DNA of 34,534 nucleotides from Solirubrobacter deserti (GTDB taxonomy: Bacteria; Actinomycetota; Thermoleophilia; Solirubrobacterales; Solirubrobacteraceae). A program made the position numbers and the translations under genes. Under the pieces are notes generated by a model. The model searched no databases, was not told where the DNA came from, and worked only from the letters and a program-made list of their open reading frames with translations. The stretch spans positions 1 to 34,534 of the forward strand of contig NZ_JAPCID010000072.1 in assembly GCF_027587175.1 (NCBI RefSeq), in the 5' to 3' direction. Below are positions 15,871-23,388 of the stretch, one piece after another (position 1 is the first letter of the stretch; the number at the start of each line of letters is the position of its first letter).

Positions 15871-15876
15871 AAAGGG
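15871..15876 (+). promoter_or_regulatory. Shine-Dalgarno of the 23-codon gene
   Basis: AAAGGG, within GAGAAAGGG, stands 7 nt before ATG 15884, ideal spacing. This is unusual in a window where most genes lack such a site. Confidence 0.55.
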
Positions 15877-15883
15877 CTCCAAC

Positions 15884-15955
15884 ATGGCTCTCGTGATCAA
15901 CGTCGTGGCCGACACCCTCCCGACCCTCCTGGCCACGACGGCGTACACGCCCTAA
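15884..15955 (+). CDS. Free-standing 23-codon peptide gene of unknown function
   Basis: The ORF runs from ATG to TAA and encodes a hydrophobic 23-residue peptide that begins MALVINVVAD and ends LLATTAYTP. It has no Lys, Arg or Cys and a single Asp. A good Shine-Dalgarno site precedes it and a 16-bp perfect hairpin begins 29 nt after its stop, so it looks like a complete small transcription unit rather than a leader of a larger gene: the next gene lies on the opposite strand. Possible roles are a membrane micro-protein, a signalling or RiPP-type precursor, or the coding part of a dual-function small RNA. No modifying enzyme is adjacent. I do not recognise the peptide. Confidence 0.5.
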   Translation: MALVINVVADTLPTLLATTAYTP

Positions 15956-15984
15956 CCCCTCTCCTGGGCGTGGACAACCCTCAA

Positions 15985-16027
15985 CGCCGCGGCGCCCGGA
16001 ACTCCCTCTCCTCCGGGCGCCGCGGCG
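15985..16027. terminator. 16-bp perfect-stem terminator, probably bidirectional
   Basis: CGCCGCGGCGCCCGGA (15985-16000) pairs without mismatch to 16012-16027 around an 11-nt loop; CTCTTT follows on the plus strand. It is the strongest hairpin in the window and closes the 23-codon gene; on the other strand it lies about 100 nt beyond the beta-propeller stop. Confidence 0.8.
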
Positions 16028-16044
16028 CCCCTCTTTAAGCGAGC

Positions 16045-16123
16045 CCGCCGGGCAATACCGGCACGCGCGCTGCGGCACATCCACGGCTGCACCACATCGG
16101 GCGCACCGCACATTGCCCGGCGG
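16045..16123. repeat. 12-bp inverted repeat flanking a 55-nt segment
   Basis: CCGCCGGGCAAT (16045-16056) and ATTGCCCGGCGG (16112-16123) are perfect inverted copies. They enclose a 55-nt, partly self-complementary stretch just after the beta-propeller stop (minus strand). It may be a 3'-UTR structure of that mRNA. Confidence 0.5.
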
Positions 16124-16126
16124 ACT

Positions 16127-17965
16127 CTAAAAGGCCGTGTACTTGACGGCGCCGAGCGTCGCGATGTCGCTCGAGAGCACGCCGAGGTAGGACAGCGTGT
16201 AGAGGCGGTCGCCGATGACGAACGAGCGCTGGATCGGCACCTGGCCGCGCTCGGGCGTCTCATGCTCGAGCCGGCCCTGCTCGACCAGCGACGTCGGTCC
16301 GATCTTGATCGCGGCCGCGCCGGTGAACGGCGCCTCGCCGTAGCTCTCGACCGGCATCACGGCCAGGTTCGCGGGCGCCCAGTAGGTGAAGGCGTGCGGT
16401 TCGTTCTCGACCGGCGTGGAGCCGGAGCCGAACGGGAGCACCGCGAGCCGCGCCGGCGCGGCGGGGTTGGAGACGTCGAACAGCGACGCCTGCACGGCCT
16501 CGCCTTCGCGGCCGACGCCCAGCAACCGGCCCTCGCCGACCGGGTGCAGGTACGCGGAGTAGCCCGGGATCTTGAGCTCGCCGACGACCTTCGGCGCCTT
16601 CGGGTCGCGCAGATCGAGCGTGTAGAGCGGGTCGATCTGCCGGAAGGTGACGACGTAGCCCTGCTCGCCCATGAAGCGCACGGCGTAGATGCGCTCGCCC
16701 TTGCCGAGGCCGGTCACCGAGCCGATCCGGACGAGGCGGGCGCCCTGCTGGTCGAGCACGGTCACCGTGCTCTGGCTCTCCTGCTGGGAGCCGGGCGCCC
16801 AGCTGGGCTCCTCGGTCGAGGCGACGCGCAGCTTGCCTTCGTGCTCGGAGAGCGCGTAGTTGTTCAGGATGAAGCCGGGCACGACGCCCGTCGCCCGGTA
16901 GACCGTCTTCGTCGGGTCGGTGATGTCGAAGCGGTGGATCTCGGTCTGCATGCCCTCGGGCACCTCGCCGCCGGTCTCCAGCCCGCGCACGTAGCGGTGG
17001 CTGGCGACGTACAGCGAGCCGGCGGAGCCGTAGACGACCTGCGCGCTCGCCATCACGCCGTCGCGGTCCAGCGAGTACATGCCGCGATCCAGGTCGACCG
17101 TGAGGATCGCGAGCACGCCGAGGCCGGAGAACCGGCGCGGGTGCGAGACGGCGTCGCACGGCGTGAGGTTGCGGCGGAACGTCTTGCCCGAGAGGTTGCT
17201 CTTGAGCGTCGTGCGGCCGAGGAAGTCGCGCACGCTGGCTTCCGCCGGGTCCTCGACCGCCGCCGGCGCGCCCTCGAACACGAGCCGGGCGACCGCGCCG
17301 TTCTGGCGCGCGTCGACGAAGCGGCCGGGGACCTCCATCGTGCGCAGGACCTTCGGCGCGGCGCTGACGTCGAGCTCGGTGACGATCGTCGCCTGCTCCC
17401 CCGGCGGGAACTGCGCGTCGAGGCGCTCCTGCGGCCCGGAATCCCCGCTCTTGGCCGCGATCGCCAGCACGCGATCGCCGCGCAGCAGCAGCTGGTGGCC
17501 GTGGCCCTCCAGCGTCAGCGTGCCGGTGACCGTCCCGCTCTCGACGTCGATCACCCGCAGCGTGCGGTCGGTCACCGCGAACACCCGGCGGCCGTCCGTC
17601 TTGAGGATGTCCGGCTCGTCGACGCCGATCTCCTGCACGTTGGTGCCGGAGAACTCCGGGACGGCGCCCCCGACGGCCGCACCCGAGTCGCTCTCGCCCG
17701 ACACGGGAGCCGCGGCCGGCGGCGCTGAGGTGACGCGCTCGGCCGGCGGCCGGATCGGCGGCGTGGTGACGACATCGACCGGCATCGGCGCCGCGCGGCC
17801 CGTCACCCCCACTCCGCCGCCCGTGCGCTCGGCGCCCGCGCGCGCGTAGTCGACGAGCTGCGTGCACGAGGCGAACGCCTTCAGGCGCGGTCGCTTCGTG
17901 GCAGCGCCGGCGACGTCCGCGAACGCGATGGTCAGGACGAGGGTGACCGCCGCGAGAGCTCGCAT
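16127..17965 (-). CDS. Secreted beta-propeller protein (Beta_propel, COG4880 type)
   Basis: This 612-aa exported protein has a signal peptide (1-21, ending DVAGA-A) and a Pro/Ala-rich spacer to about residue 100. The family hallmark NVQEIGVDEPDILKTDG (109-125) opens the propeller. Repeated blades follow, each like RRVFAVTDRTLRVIDVESG, GYVVTFRQIDPLYTLDLRDP and GRLLGVGREGEAVQASLFDV. The family is found in actinobacteria and archaea and is thought to be surface-exposed; its biochemical role is not established. TATGTT lies 6 nt before ATG 17965 and overlaps the end of the amidase gene, so it has its own promoter as well as lying 13 nt behind the amidase stop. Confidence 0.9.
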   Translation of the reverse strand: MRALAAVTLVLTIAFADVAGAATKRPRLKAFASCTQLVDYARAGAERTGGGVGVTGRAAPMPVDVVTTPPIRPPAERVTSAPPAAAPVSGESDSGAAVGGAVPEFSGTNVQEIGVDEPDILKTDGRRVFAVTDRTLRVIDVESGTVTGTLTLEGHGHQLLLRGDRVLAIAAKSGDSGPQERLDAQFPPGEQATIVTELDVSAAPKVLRTMEVPGRFVDARQNGAVARLVFEGAPAAVEDPAEASVRDFLGRTTLKSNLSGKTFRRNLTPCDAVSHPRRFSGLGVLAILTVDLDRGMYSLDRDGVMASAQVVYGSAGSLYVASHRYVRGLETGGEVPEGMQTEIHRFDITDPTKTVYRATGVVPGFILNNYALSEHEGKLRVASTEEPSWAPGSQQESQSTVTVLDQQGARLVRIGSVTGLGKGERIYAVRFMGEQGYVVTFRQIDPLYTLDLRDPKAPKVVGELKIPGYSAYLHPVGEGRLLGVGREGEAVQASLFDVSNPAAPARLAVLPFGSGSTPVENEPHAFTYWAPANLAVMPVESYGEAPFTGAAAIKIGPTSLVEQGRLEHETPERGQVPIQRSFVIGDRLYTLSYLGVLSSDIATLGAVKYTAF

Positions 17966-17977
17966 GCGGTCAACATA
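17966..17977 (-). promoter_or_regulatory. Leaderless promoter -10 for the beta-propeller gene
   Basis: TATGTT (17977-17972, minus strand) is 6 nt before ATG 17965, just after the amidase stop. Confidence 0.5.
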
Positions 17978-17978
17978 C

Positions 17979-18584
17979 TCAACAGTCGAGCATCCGGGCG
18001 CGATATCTCTGCATCGTCGCGCGGGTGAAATCCCCGTGCGTCTGCGTCCGCAGCCGCTCGACGTTCTCCTTGTGGAACGGCGACGAGCGGTTCTCGTTGT
18101 GGCCGATCACGTTCTTGGTCTCGATGCCGTAGCGGCAGCGCAGCCAGCGCGTGAGCCGCAGCGAGGCCGCCAGCTGGCGCTGGTTGCCCATCACGTCGCC
18201 GTCGCTCATCCCGACGTGCTCGATCCCGAACGACGTGTAGTTCAGGCCCACCGTGTGGCGGCACATGATCGAGCGCGGGACGAGCTGGTAGATCGTGCCG
18301 TCGCGGTCGATCACGTAGTGCGCGCACGTGCCCGGCAGCTCCTTGAGCTCCGGGTCCGGGCGGTTGGGCGCGAAGGTGTTGTAGGTCTGCTGGAAGGTGG
18401 AGGTGACCGTGTAGTGCTGGACGATCACCTTCGGGTCGCGCAGCCGGTAGGAGTCGATGCCGTAGTGGCGGCGCGCGTACGCGGCCATCTGCTCCTTGCG
18501 CGCGCGGGGGAAGGGGATCGGCTTCTGCACGATCGTCGGCTGCGGGACCGCGGCCGCGAGCACCGAGGTGATCAGGGCGAGCAC
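17979..18584 (-). CDS. N-acetylmuramoyl-L-alanine amidase (Amidase_2/PGRP-like)
   Basis: This 201-aa zinc amidase would cut the bond between MurNAc and the stem peptide of peptidoglycan. A short hydrophobic N-terminus (MLALITSVLAAAVPQ) could be a signal peptide without much of a basic n-region. Core motifs are VIVQHYT with H57, TCAHYVIDRDGTIYQLVP (86-103), SFGIEHVG (E121, H122) and VIGHNEN with H161, then SPFHKE with H170 where AmpD has the Asp ligand. The zinc set is therefore probably H57, H161 and H170. GTG 18584 is the only start possible because an in-frame stop lies directly upstream. It is divergent from the SGNH hydrolase. Confidence 0.88.
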   Translation of the reverse strand: MLALITSVLAAAVPQPTIVQKPIPFPRARKEQMAAYARRHYGIDSYRLRDPKVIVQHYTVTSTFQQTYNTFAPNRPDPELKELPGTCAHYVIDRDGTIYQLVPRSIMCRHTVGLNYTSFGIEHVGMSDGDVMGNQRQLAASLRLTRWLRCRYGIETKNVIGHNENRSSPFHKENVERLRTQTHGDFTRATMQRYRARMLDC

Positions 18585-18641
18585 TCACTTGCAATTTGAC
18601 AGGTCGTCACCAGCGGAGGAACCTCGCAGCGGTCCACCACT

Positions 18642-18647
18642 GGGAGG
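18642..18647 (+). promoter_or_regulatory. Shine-Dalgarno deciding the SGNH hydrolase start
   Basis: GGGAGG lies 4 nt before GTG 18652 and selects it over the far-upstream in-frame ATG 18496, which would run through the amidase gene on the other strand. Confidence 0.6.
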
Positions 18648-18651
18648 TGTC

Positions 18652-19515
18652 GTGCACACTTTGCGCGCGTTCGCGGCCGTCGCCGCGACGATCGGAGCCC
18701 TCGCGGTCGCCCCGGCGTCCGCCAACGCGGCCTACTGGGTCGGCCTCGGTGACTCGTTCGCCGCCGGGCCGCTGATCCCCAGTCAGACGCTCAACCCGCT
18801 CGGCTGCCTGCGCTCCACGCGCAACTACGCACGGCAGGCGTCCGCACAGCTCGGCGTGTCGCTCCGGGACGTCTCGTGCAGCGGCGCCGAGACCGCCGAG
18901 ATGACGACCTCCCAGGAGACGTACGCCGGGACCAACCCGCCGCAGCTGGACGCGATCGCCGCTGACACGCGGGTGGTCTCGCTGCAGATCGGCGGCAACG
19001 ACATCGGCTTCACCGAGATCCTGACCAACTGCCAGACGGCGAACCCGTTCGGCCGCCCGTGCCAGGACCGCTACGTGCGCAACGGGGTGGACGAGCTGCG
19101 CCGGCGGATCGGGGAGACCGCGCCGAAGGTCGCGGCCGTCCTGCGCGACATCAAGGCGCGCAGCCTCGACCGGGCGCGGATCGTGGTGCTCAACTACGAG
19201 GCGATCCTGCCTTCGAGCGGCTCGGGCTGCTGGCCGCAGGTGCCGCTGGCCTGGGCCGACGTGCCGTACGTGCGCGGCATCCAGCTCGAGCTCAACGCGA
19301 TGATCGCCCGCCAGGTCACCGAGGCCAACCGCGAGTACGGGCCGGGTGTGCGGCTCGCGGACACCTACACGGCGAGCCTGGGCAAGGACGCGTGCAAGGG
19401 CTCGGGCACGCGCTGGCTGGAGCCGCTCGTGCCGGGCAACGCCGCCGCCCCGTTCCATCCGAACGCGCGCGGCATGACCGGCGTGACGCCGACGGTCGTC
19501 GCGGCGGCGAGCTAG
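18652..19515 (+). CDS. Secreted SGNH/GDSL hydrolase (esterase/lipase)
   Basis: This 287-aa exported esterase starts at GTG and has a signal peptide (about 1-26, AAVAATIGALAVAPASANA). Block I is GLGDSFAAGP with nucleophile S35, block III is IGGNDIGF with N116, and block V is FHPNARG with catalytic H269. At least six cysteines are spread through the chain, as in Streptomyces SGNH lipases with three disulfides. It probably cleaves acyl esters outside the cell. It is divergent from the amidase and ends in a strong hairpin. Confidence 0.92.
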   Translation: MHTLRAFAAVAATIGALAVAPASANAAYWVGLGDSFAAGPLIPSQTLNPLGCLRSTRNYARQASAQLGVSLRDVSCSGAETAEMTTSQETYAGTNPPQLDAIAADTRVVSLQIGGNDIGFTEILTNCQTANPFGRPCQDRYVRNGVDELRRRIGETAPKVAAVLRDIKARSLDRARIVVLNYEAILPSSGSGCWPQVPLAWADVPYVRGIQLELNAMIARQVTEANREYGPGVRLADTYTASLGKDACKGSGTRWLEPLVPGNAAAPFHPNARGMTGVTPTVVAAAS

Positions 19516-19526
19516 AGCCACCGGCA

Positions 19527-19553
19527 CCCGGCCGCGCGTCATGCGCGGCCGGG
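19527..19553. terminator. 11-bp bidirectional terminator hairpin
   Basis: CCCGGCCGCGC (19527-19537) pairs perfectly with GCGCGGCCGGG (19543-19553) around a 5-nt loop, between the stops of two converging genes. Confidence 0.7.
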
Positions 19554-19567
19554 CGTGACCCCCGGGG

Positions 19568-20110
19568 CTAGCGGCCTTTGCGGGAGTTGTCGATCTTGCC
19601 GCTCTTGAGCTTGGCGGCGGCGGCGCGGACGGACTTGCGGGCGAACTTGGCGCCCTCCACGTCCCACATCTGGCACTTCTGGCCGTCGGCGGTGCAGACC
19701 TGGCCGAAGTGCATGTCCTTGCCGCCGACCGTGCCGCGCGTGCGGATCAGCCAGGTGCCGTCGGCCCGCTTGGAGTAGACGCTCGTGGTGCTGCCGTCCT
19801 CGAGGGTGGTCGTCTTCTCGGCGCTGACACCGCCGGCTTCCTCGATGGTCGCGAACGCCGTCTGCGGGTCGCCCTGGAACTTGATGCACGGCATGTCGTC
19901 GTCCTCGGGCTCGGTCCACTCGCAGGCGAGCGTCTTGACCGTGGTGCCGGCAGCATCGAAGACCTTGGCGTCGACCTTCACGAGCGGGAAGTCGGTCACG
20001 GGGGAGACCGACGGTGCGCCGGCGCCGCCGCCGGCGACCTGGGCTTCGGCGACGCCGCCGGTGGCGAGAAGTGCGGCTAGCGCGATGGCGGAGAGAGTGG
20101 GGATTCGCAT
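19568..20110 (-). CDS. Secreted protein of unknown function, 180 aa
   Basis: I do not recognise this protein. A signal peptide (about 1-23, ending GVAEA-Q) is clear. The mature part has four cysteines (LACEW, MPCIKF, QVCTADGQKC) that could form two disulfides, strand-like segments such as FPLVKVDAKVFDA and TWLIRTRGTVGG, and a very basic tail (KSVRAAAAKLKSGKIDNSRKGR in part). ATG 20110 is the natural start for the signal peptide; the frame is open further upstream. It lies head to head with the sigma-fusion gene. Confidence 0.75.
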   Translation of the reverse strand: MRIPTLSAIALAALLATGGVAEAQVAGGGAGAPSVSPVTDFPLVKVDAKVFDAAGTTVKTLACEWTEPEDDDMPCIKFQGDPQTAFATIEEAGGVSAEKTTTLEDGSTTSVYSKRADGTWLIRTRGTVGGKDMHFGQVCTADGQKCQMWDVEGAKFARKSVRAAAAKLKSGKIDNSRKGR

Positions 20111-20206
20111 ACCTTCCACGTCGGTCGCGCCGCCGCCCGGTGTCGCGTCATCAAAAGTTTTCCGAACCTGCGACACATCTCCTGAGATCGAGCGTCAGCC
20201 GTGTGG

Positions 20207-21487
20207 ATGTCAGACGACCGTGAGCACGACCGACGGCTCGCCGAACGCGCGGGCGGCGGCGACGAGCGGGCTTTCGACGAGCTCGTGGAACGCCACCAGA
20301 AACCACTGCTGCGCTACGTCGCGCGGCGCTTCCGGCCTGAGCTGGCCGAGGATGCGGTGCAGGAGGCGCTGCTCGCCGCGCACCGGGCGCTGATCGCCGG
20401 CACGCGCCCGGCCGACGTGCGCGCGTGGCTGTCCACGATCGCGTGGCGGCGAGCGCTGGACATCGCCCGGCGCGAGCGCGACGCGCTGCCGCTCGACGCG
20501 GGCGTCGCGGCGAAGGTGTCCGACGATCCCGAGGCGCGCGCGATGCAGGCGCACGAGCTCGACCGCGTGGTGAGCGCGATGTGCGAGCTGCCCGAGCGCC
20601 AGCGCACCGCGCTGAAGCTCAGCGCGCTCGAGGGGCGCTCGCTGGAAGAGATCGGGCACGCGCTCGACGTCGGCGCCGACACGGCCAAGTCGCTGGTGGC
20701 CCGCTCGCGCCGTACGCTCACGCACCGGCTCGCGGCGGCGGACATGGACTGCGGCGACGTGCGCCTGGAGATGGAGGCGGCGGCGCTGCGCGGCGTGCGG
20801 CTCTCGGGCACGGTGACGCTGCACCTCGACGGCTGCCGTGCCTGCGCGCGGGCGCACCGCGCGATCCGGCGCCGCCGCCGCGTGGCGCTGCTGATCCCGT
20901 TCGGCCTGATCGTGCGCACGGCGGGCATCCGCGACAAGTTGCGCGACCTGATCGCGTTCAACCCCGCGTGGGAGATGCACGCGACCGCTGCGAAGATGTG
21001 CACGGCCGCGTGCCTGACCGCGGTCGGCACGGGCGCGGTGGCGGCGCCGACGGTGACGGTCGCGGTGCCGCTGGTGGTCCAGACCGCGACGCCGACGCCG
21101 ATGAAGGCGAAGCTCGCCAAGAAGAAGAAGCGCGCCAAGCCCAGGGCGACGCCCACGCCGACCGCGACGGTCGTCGTGGCGCAGGCGACCCCGGTGTGGA
21201 CGCCGACGGCGAACCCGACGGCCGCGGCGAAGAAGAAGAAGAAGGCCGACCGGCAGCAGGTGCCCGAGTGGATGCGGCACAAGAAGCGGCCGCAGGTCGT
21301 GATGGCGGGCAGCGGCGAGTCCGGGCCGGGCGTCGTCAAGCCCAAGCGGACCCCGACGCCGGCCCCCACGCCCGTCGCGACCCCCACGCCCGCTCCCCCG
21401 GCCGCGACGCCGCCGCCGCCCGAGCCGACGCCGACGCCTCCGGCACCGGTCGAGACGCCGGCGGCGACGGCGACGCCGACCGGTTAG
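20207..21487 (+). CDS. ECF sigma factor fused to zinc-finger anti-sigma motif, membrane segment and Pro/Thr-rich tail
   Basis: This 426-aa chain starts with sigma region 2 (about 19-80: RAFDELVERHQKPLLRYVAR, LAEDAVQEALL, RAWLSTIAWRRALD) and region 4 (about 117-171: LPERQRTALKLSALEGRSLE, then VGADTAKSLVARSRR). Next comes an anti-sigma zinc-finger signature H206-x3-C210-x2-C213 (HLDGCRAC). A hydrophobic stretch (about 265-291, AACLTAVGTGAVAAPTVTVA) can span the membrane. The last ~135 residues are Pro/Thr repeats with Lys clusters. This predicts a membrane-held sigma factor whose own anti-sigma element and wall-facing tail are in cis. ATG 20207 or GTG 20201 may start it. Sigma regions are clear; topology is inference. 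Confidence 0.85.
   Translation: MSDDREHDRRLAERAGGGDERAFDELVERHQKPLLRYVARRFRPELAEDAVQEALLAAHRALIAGTRPADVRAWLSTIAWRRALDIARRERDALPLDAGVAAKVSDDPEARAMQAHELDRVVSAMCELPERQRTALKLSALEGRSLEEIGHALDVGADTAKSLVARSRRTLTHRLAAADMDCGDVRLEMEAAALRGVRLSGTVTLHLDGCRACARAHRAIRRRRRVALLIPFGLIVRTAGIRDKLRDLIAFNPAWEMHATAAKMCTAACLTAVGTGAVAAPTVTVAVPLVVQTATPTPMKAKLAKKKKRAKPRATPTPTATVVVAQATPVWTPTANPTAAAKKKKKADRQQVPEWMRHKKRPQVVMAGSGESGPGVVKPKRTPTPAPTPVATPTPAPPAATPPPPEPTPTPPAPVETPAATATPTG
21340..21483. repeat. Low-complexity Pro/Thr-coding repeat tract
   Basis: Loose repeats of ACGCCGACG/CCCACGCCC encode the (TP)n-rich end of the sigma-fusion protein. Its length may vary between strains. Confidence 0.55.
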
Positions 21488-21515
21488 TTTCCGGCGGTCA
21501 CGTCGTTTGACCGCC

Positions 21516-22454
21516 ATGAGCCTCGACGAGATCACGTTCAACCGCGCGCTCGACGCCCACCGGCGTGAGCTGCACGTGCACTGTTACCGGATGCTCGGCT
21601 CCTTCGAAGAGGCCGAGGACGCGCTCCAGGACGCCTTCCTGCGCGCGTGGAAGGCGCGCGAGGGCTTTTCCGGCGGTGAAGGCCTGCGCGCGTGGCTGTA
21701 CAAGATCGCCACCAACACGTGCCTGGACGCCCTGCGCGCGAAGAAGCGGCGCGCACCCGCGCAGGGCGAGATCCCGTGGCTGCAGCCGTACCCGGACCGG
21801 CTGCTGGACGAGGTCGCGCCCAGCGAGCACGAGCCGGACGCGGTCGTCGTCGCGCGCGAGACGATCGAGCTCACGTACATGGCCGTCATCCAGCTGTTGC
21901 CGGCGCGCCAGCGCGCGGTGCTGGTGCTGCGCGACGTGCTCGAGTGGTCGGCGGCGGAGACGGCCGAGATCCTCGACCTGAGCGTGCAGGCGGCCAACAG
22001 CGCGCTGCAGCGGGCGCGGGCGACGCTCAAGGAGCGGCTGCCCGAGCGCCCGGAGGCGCGCGTCGAGCTCAGCGAGCCCGAGCAGCAGCTGCTGCGCGGG
22101 TTCATCGAGCACCACGAGAGCGGCGACTACGAGGCCGCGGCACAGCTCATGCGCGAGGACATCCGGGTCACGATGCCGCCGAACCCGGGCGAGTACGTGG
22201 GCCGGCAGGCGCTGCGCCCGCTGATCGCCAGCGCGCGCGAGATGGGCGAGTGGCGGCTGGTGGAGACGCGCGCGAACCGGATGCCCTGCGCCGCCTCCTA
22301 CCTGCGCCGCCCGGGCGACACGGTCTTCCGCGCGTTCAAGTTCGACGTGCTCCGGGTCGCCGACGGCGAGATCGCCGAGATCACCACCTTCGACTCCTCG
22401 CTCTTCAGCGCCTTCGGGCTGCCCGATGAATTGCCGGACGTGGCACGGTCTTAA
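21516..22454 (+). CDS. ECF sigma factor with SnoaL-like C-terminal domain (TIGR02960/SigG type)
   Basis: This 312-aa sigma factor has region 2 at about 1-75 ([40 protein letters not shown]) and region 4 at about 125-175 ([20 protein letters not shown], then [17 protein letters not shown]). A SnoaL-like NTF2-fold domain closes it (about 190-305, [20 protein letters not shown]). In this ECF class the C-terminal domain takes the place of a separate anti-sigma factor and modulates activity. ATG 21516 is preferred to TTG 21507. The VOC gene begins 5 nt after its stop, so the two are one operon. Regulon unknown. Confidence 0.92.
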   Translation: MSLDEITFNRALDAHRRELHVHCYRMLGSFEEAEDALQDAFLRAWKAREGFSGGEGLRAWLYKIATNTCLDALRAKKRRAPAQGEIPWLQPYPDRLLDEVAPSEHEPDAVVVARETIELTYMAVIQLLPARQRAVLVLRDVLEWSAAETAEILDLSVQAANSALQRARATLKERLPERPEARVELSEPEQQLLRGFIEHHESGDYEAAAQLMREDIRVTMPPNPGEYVGRQALRPLIASAREMGEWRLVETRANRMPCAASYLRRPGDTVFRAFKFDVLRVADGEIAEITTFDSSLFSAFGLPDELPDVARS

Positions 22455-22459
22455 TCCAC

Positions 22460-22834
22460 ATGTTCAAGGACACGAAGGCCTTCAGCGGCTTCTCGGCCCC
22501 CGACATCGAGGCCGCGCGCGCGTTCTATGCCGACACGCTCGGCATCGAGACCAGCGAGGACAACGGGATGCTGATCCTGCACCTCGCCGGCGGGCGCGAC
22601 ACGCTCATCTATCCCAAGCCGAACCACGAGCCGGCCACCTACACGATCCTCAACTTCGGGGTCGACGACATCGAGGCGACGGTCGACGAGCTGCTCGAGC
22701 GCGGCGTGGACATGGAGATCTACGACGGCTTCGAGCAGGACGAGCGCGGGATCGCGCGCAACGCCGGCCCGCCGATCGCGTGGTTCCGCGATCCCGCCGG
22801 GAACATCCTCTCGGTGATCGAGAACGAAAGTTAA
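22460..22834 (+). CDS. VOC-family (glyoxalase/bleomycin-resistance fold) protein
   Basis: This 124-aa single-domain protein has the paired beta-alpha-beta modules of the VOC fold: [20 protein letters not shown] at the start and [20 protein letters not shown] in the second half, ending [17 protein letters not shown]. Metal-ligand candidates include E118-like glutamate near the end and H32-type positions, but they cannot be set with confidence. It follows the ECF sigma gene by 5 nt, which is a common pairing for this sigma class and suggests a role in detoxification or resistance. Confidence 0.9.
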   Translation: MFKDTKAFSGFSAPDIEAARAFYADTLGIETSEDNGMLILHLAGGRDTLIYPKPNHEPATYTILNFGVDDIEATVDELLERGVDMEIYDGFEQDERGIARNAGPPIAWFRDPAGNILSVIENES

Positions 22835-22885
22835 GGGCGTCGACCCGAGTGACACGGGCGGGCGCAGCCTCCAAGCTGCCCCGCC

Positions 22886-23368
22886 ATGCGCATCCTCCCC
22901 ACCGCAGCTCTGCTGACCCTCGCCCTGGCCGCCCCCGCCGCGGCCCAGTCCGACGTGAACCCGCCGGCCGGTCATGTGCCGTTCGACGCCGGGTTCGCGC
23001 TCGGTGTGCAGACCTACAAGTGCGACGGCACGGCCTGGGCCTTCACCGGCCCGCGTGCGACGGTCTACAGCCTCAACGGCCGCATCGACCACTACGCCGG
23101 CCCGACGTGGGAGGCTCGCGACGGCAGCACGGTCGTCGGGGCGAAGGTGGCCGAGGAGCCGAGCCCCGTGGGCGCGATCCCGCACCTGCTGCTGAAGGCC
23201 ACCCCCACGGCGCCGGGCCACCTCGGCAAGACGTCCTACATCCAGCGCCTGGCGACCACGGGCGGCGTCGCGCCGGCCGCGTCCAAGTGCACGGCGGCGA
23301 CCGCCGGCAAGGTCGCCGAGGTCCCGTACACGGCCGTCTACACGTTCTGGCGAGCGGCGCGCGCTTAA
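22886..23368 (+). CDS. Secreted DUF3455 protein
   Basis: This 160-aa exported protein has a signal peptide (about 1-20, ALLTLALAAPAAAQ) and the DUF3455 pattern: GVQTYKCDGTAWAFTGPRAT, then HYAGPTWEARDGSTVVGAK, and a C-terminal VPYTAVYTFWRA. Two cysteines (in YKCDG and SKCTA) probably form a disulfide. The family's function is not known; it occurs in bacteria and fungi. It sits 51 nt after the VOC gene and could share its transcript. Confidence 0.87.
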   Translation: MRILPTAALLTLALAAPAAAQSDVNPPAGHVPFDAGFALGVQTYKCDGTAWAFTGPRATVYSLNGRIDHYAGPTWEARDGSTVVGAKVAEEPSPVGAIPHLLLKATPTAPGHLGKTSYIQRLATTGGVAPAASKCTAATAGKVAEVPYTAVYTFWRAARA

Positions 23369-23372
23369 GGAG

Positions 23373-23388
23373 TACAGTCCGCTTCGCT
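23373..23388 (+). promoter_or_regulatory. Leaderless promoter -10 for the 1083-aa secreted protein
   Basis: TACAGT (23373-23378) is 10 nt before TTG 23389. An AAGGAG lies at 23368-23373, too far away to serve this start well. Confidence 0.4.

Noticed and set aside
15952-16113. An ATG-started 53-codon minus-strand frame overlapping the zinc-ribbon-like frame
   Set aside because: It runs through the 16-bp terminator hairpin and has Ala/Gly/Arg-rich sequence without a motif.
16262-17728. A 488-codon plus-strand frame opposite the beta-propeller gene
   Set aside because: Antisense shadow; the minus-strand frame carries a signal peptide and the family hallmark motif.
22426-23388. Upstream extension of the large secreted protein's frame to 22426
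   Set aside because: It overlaps the VOC and DUF3455 genes in another frame, has no domain, and would bury the signal peptide at residue ~322.
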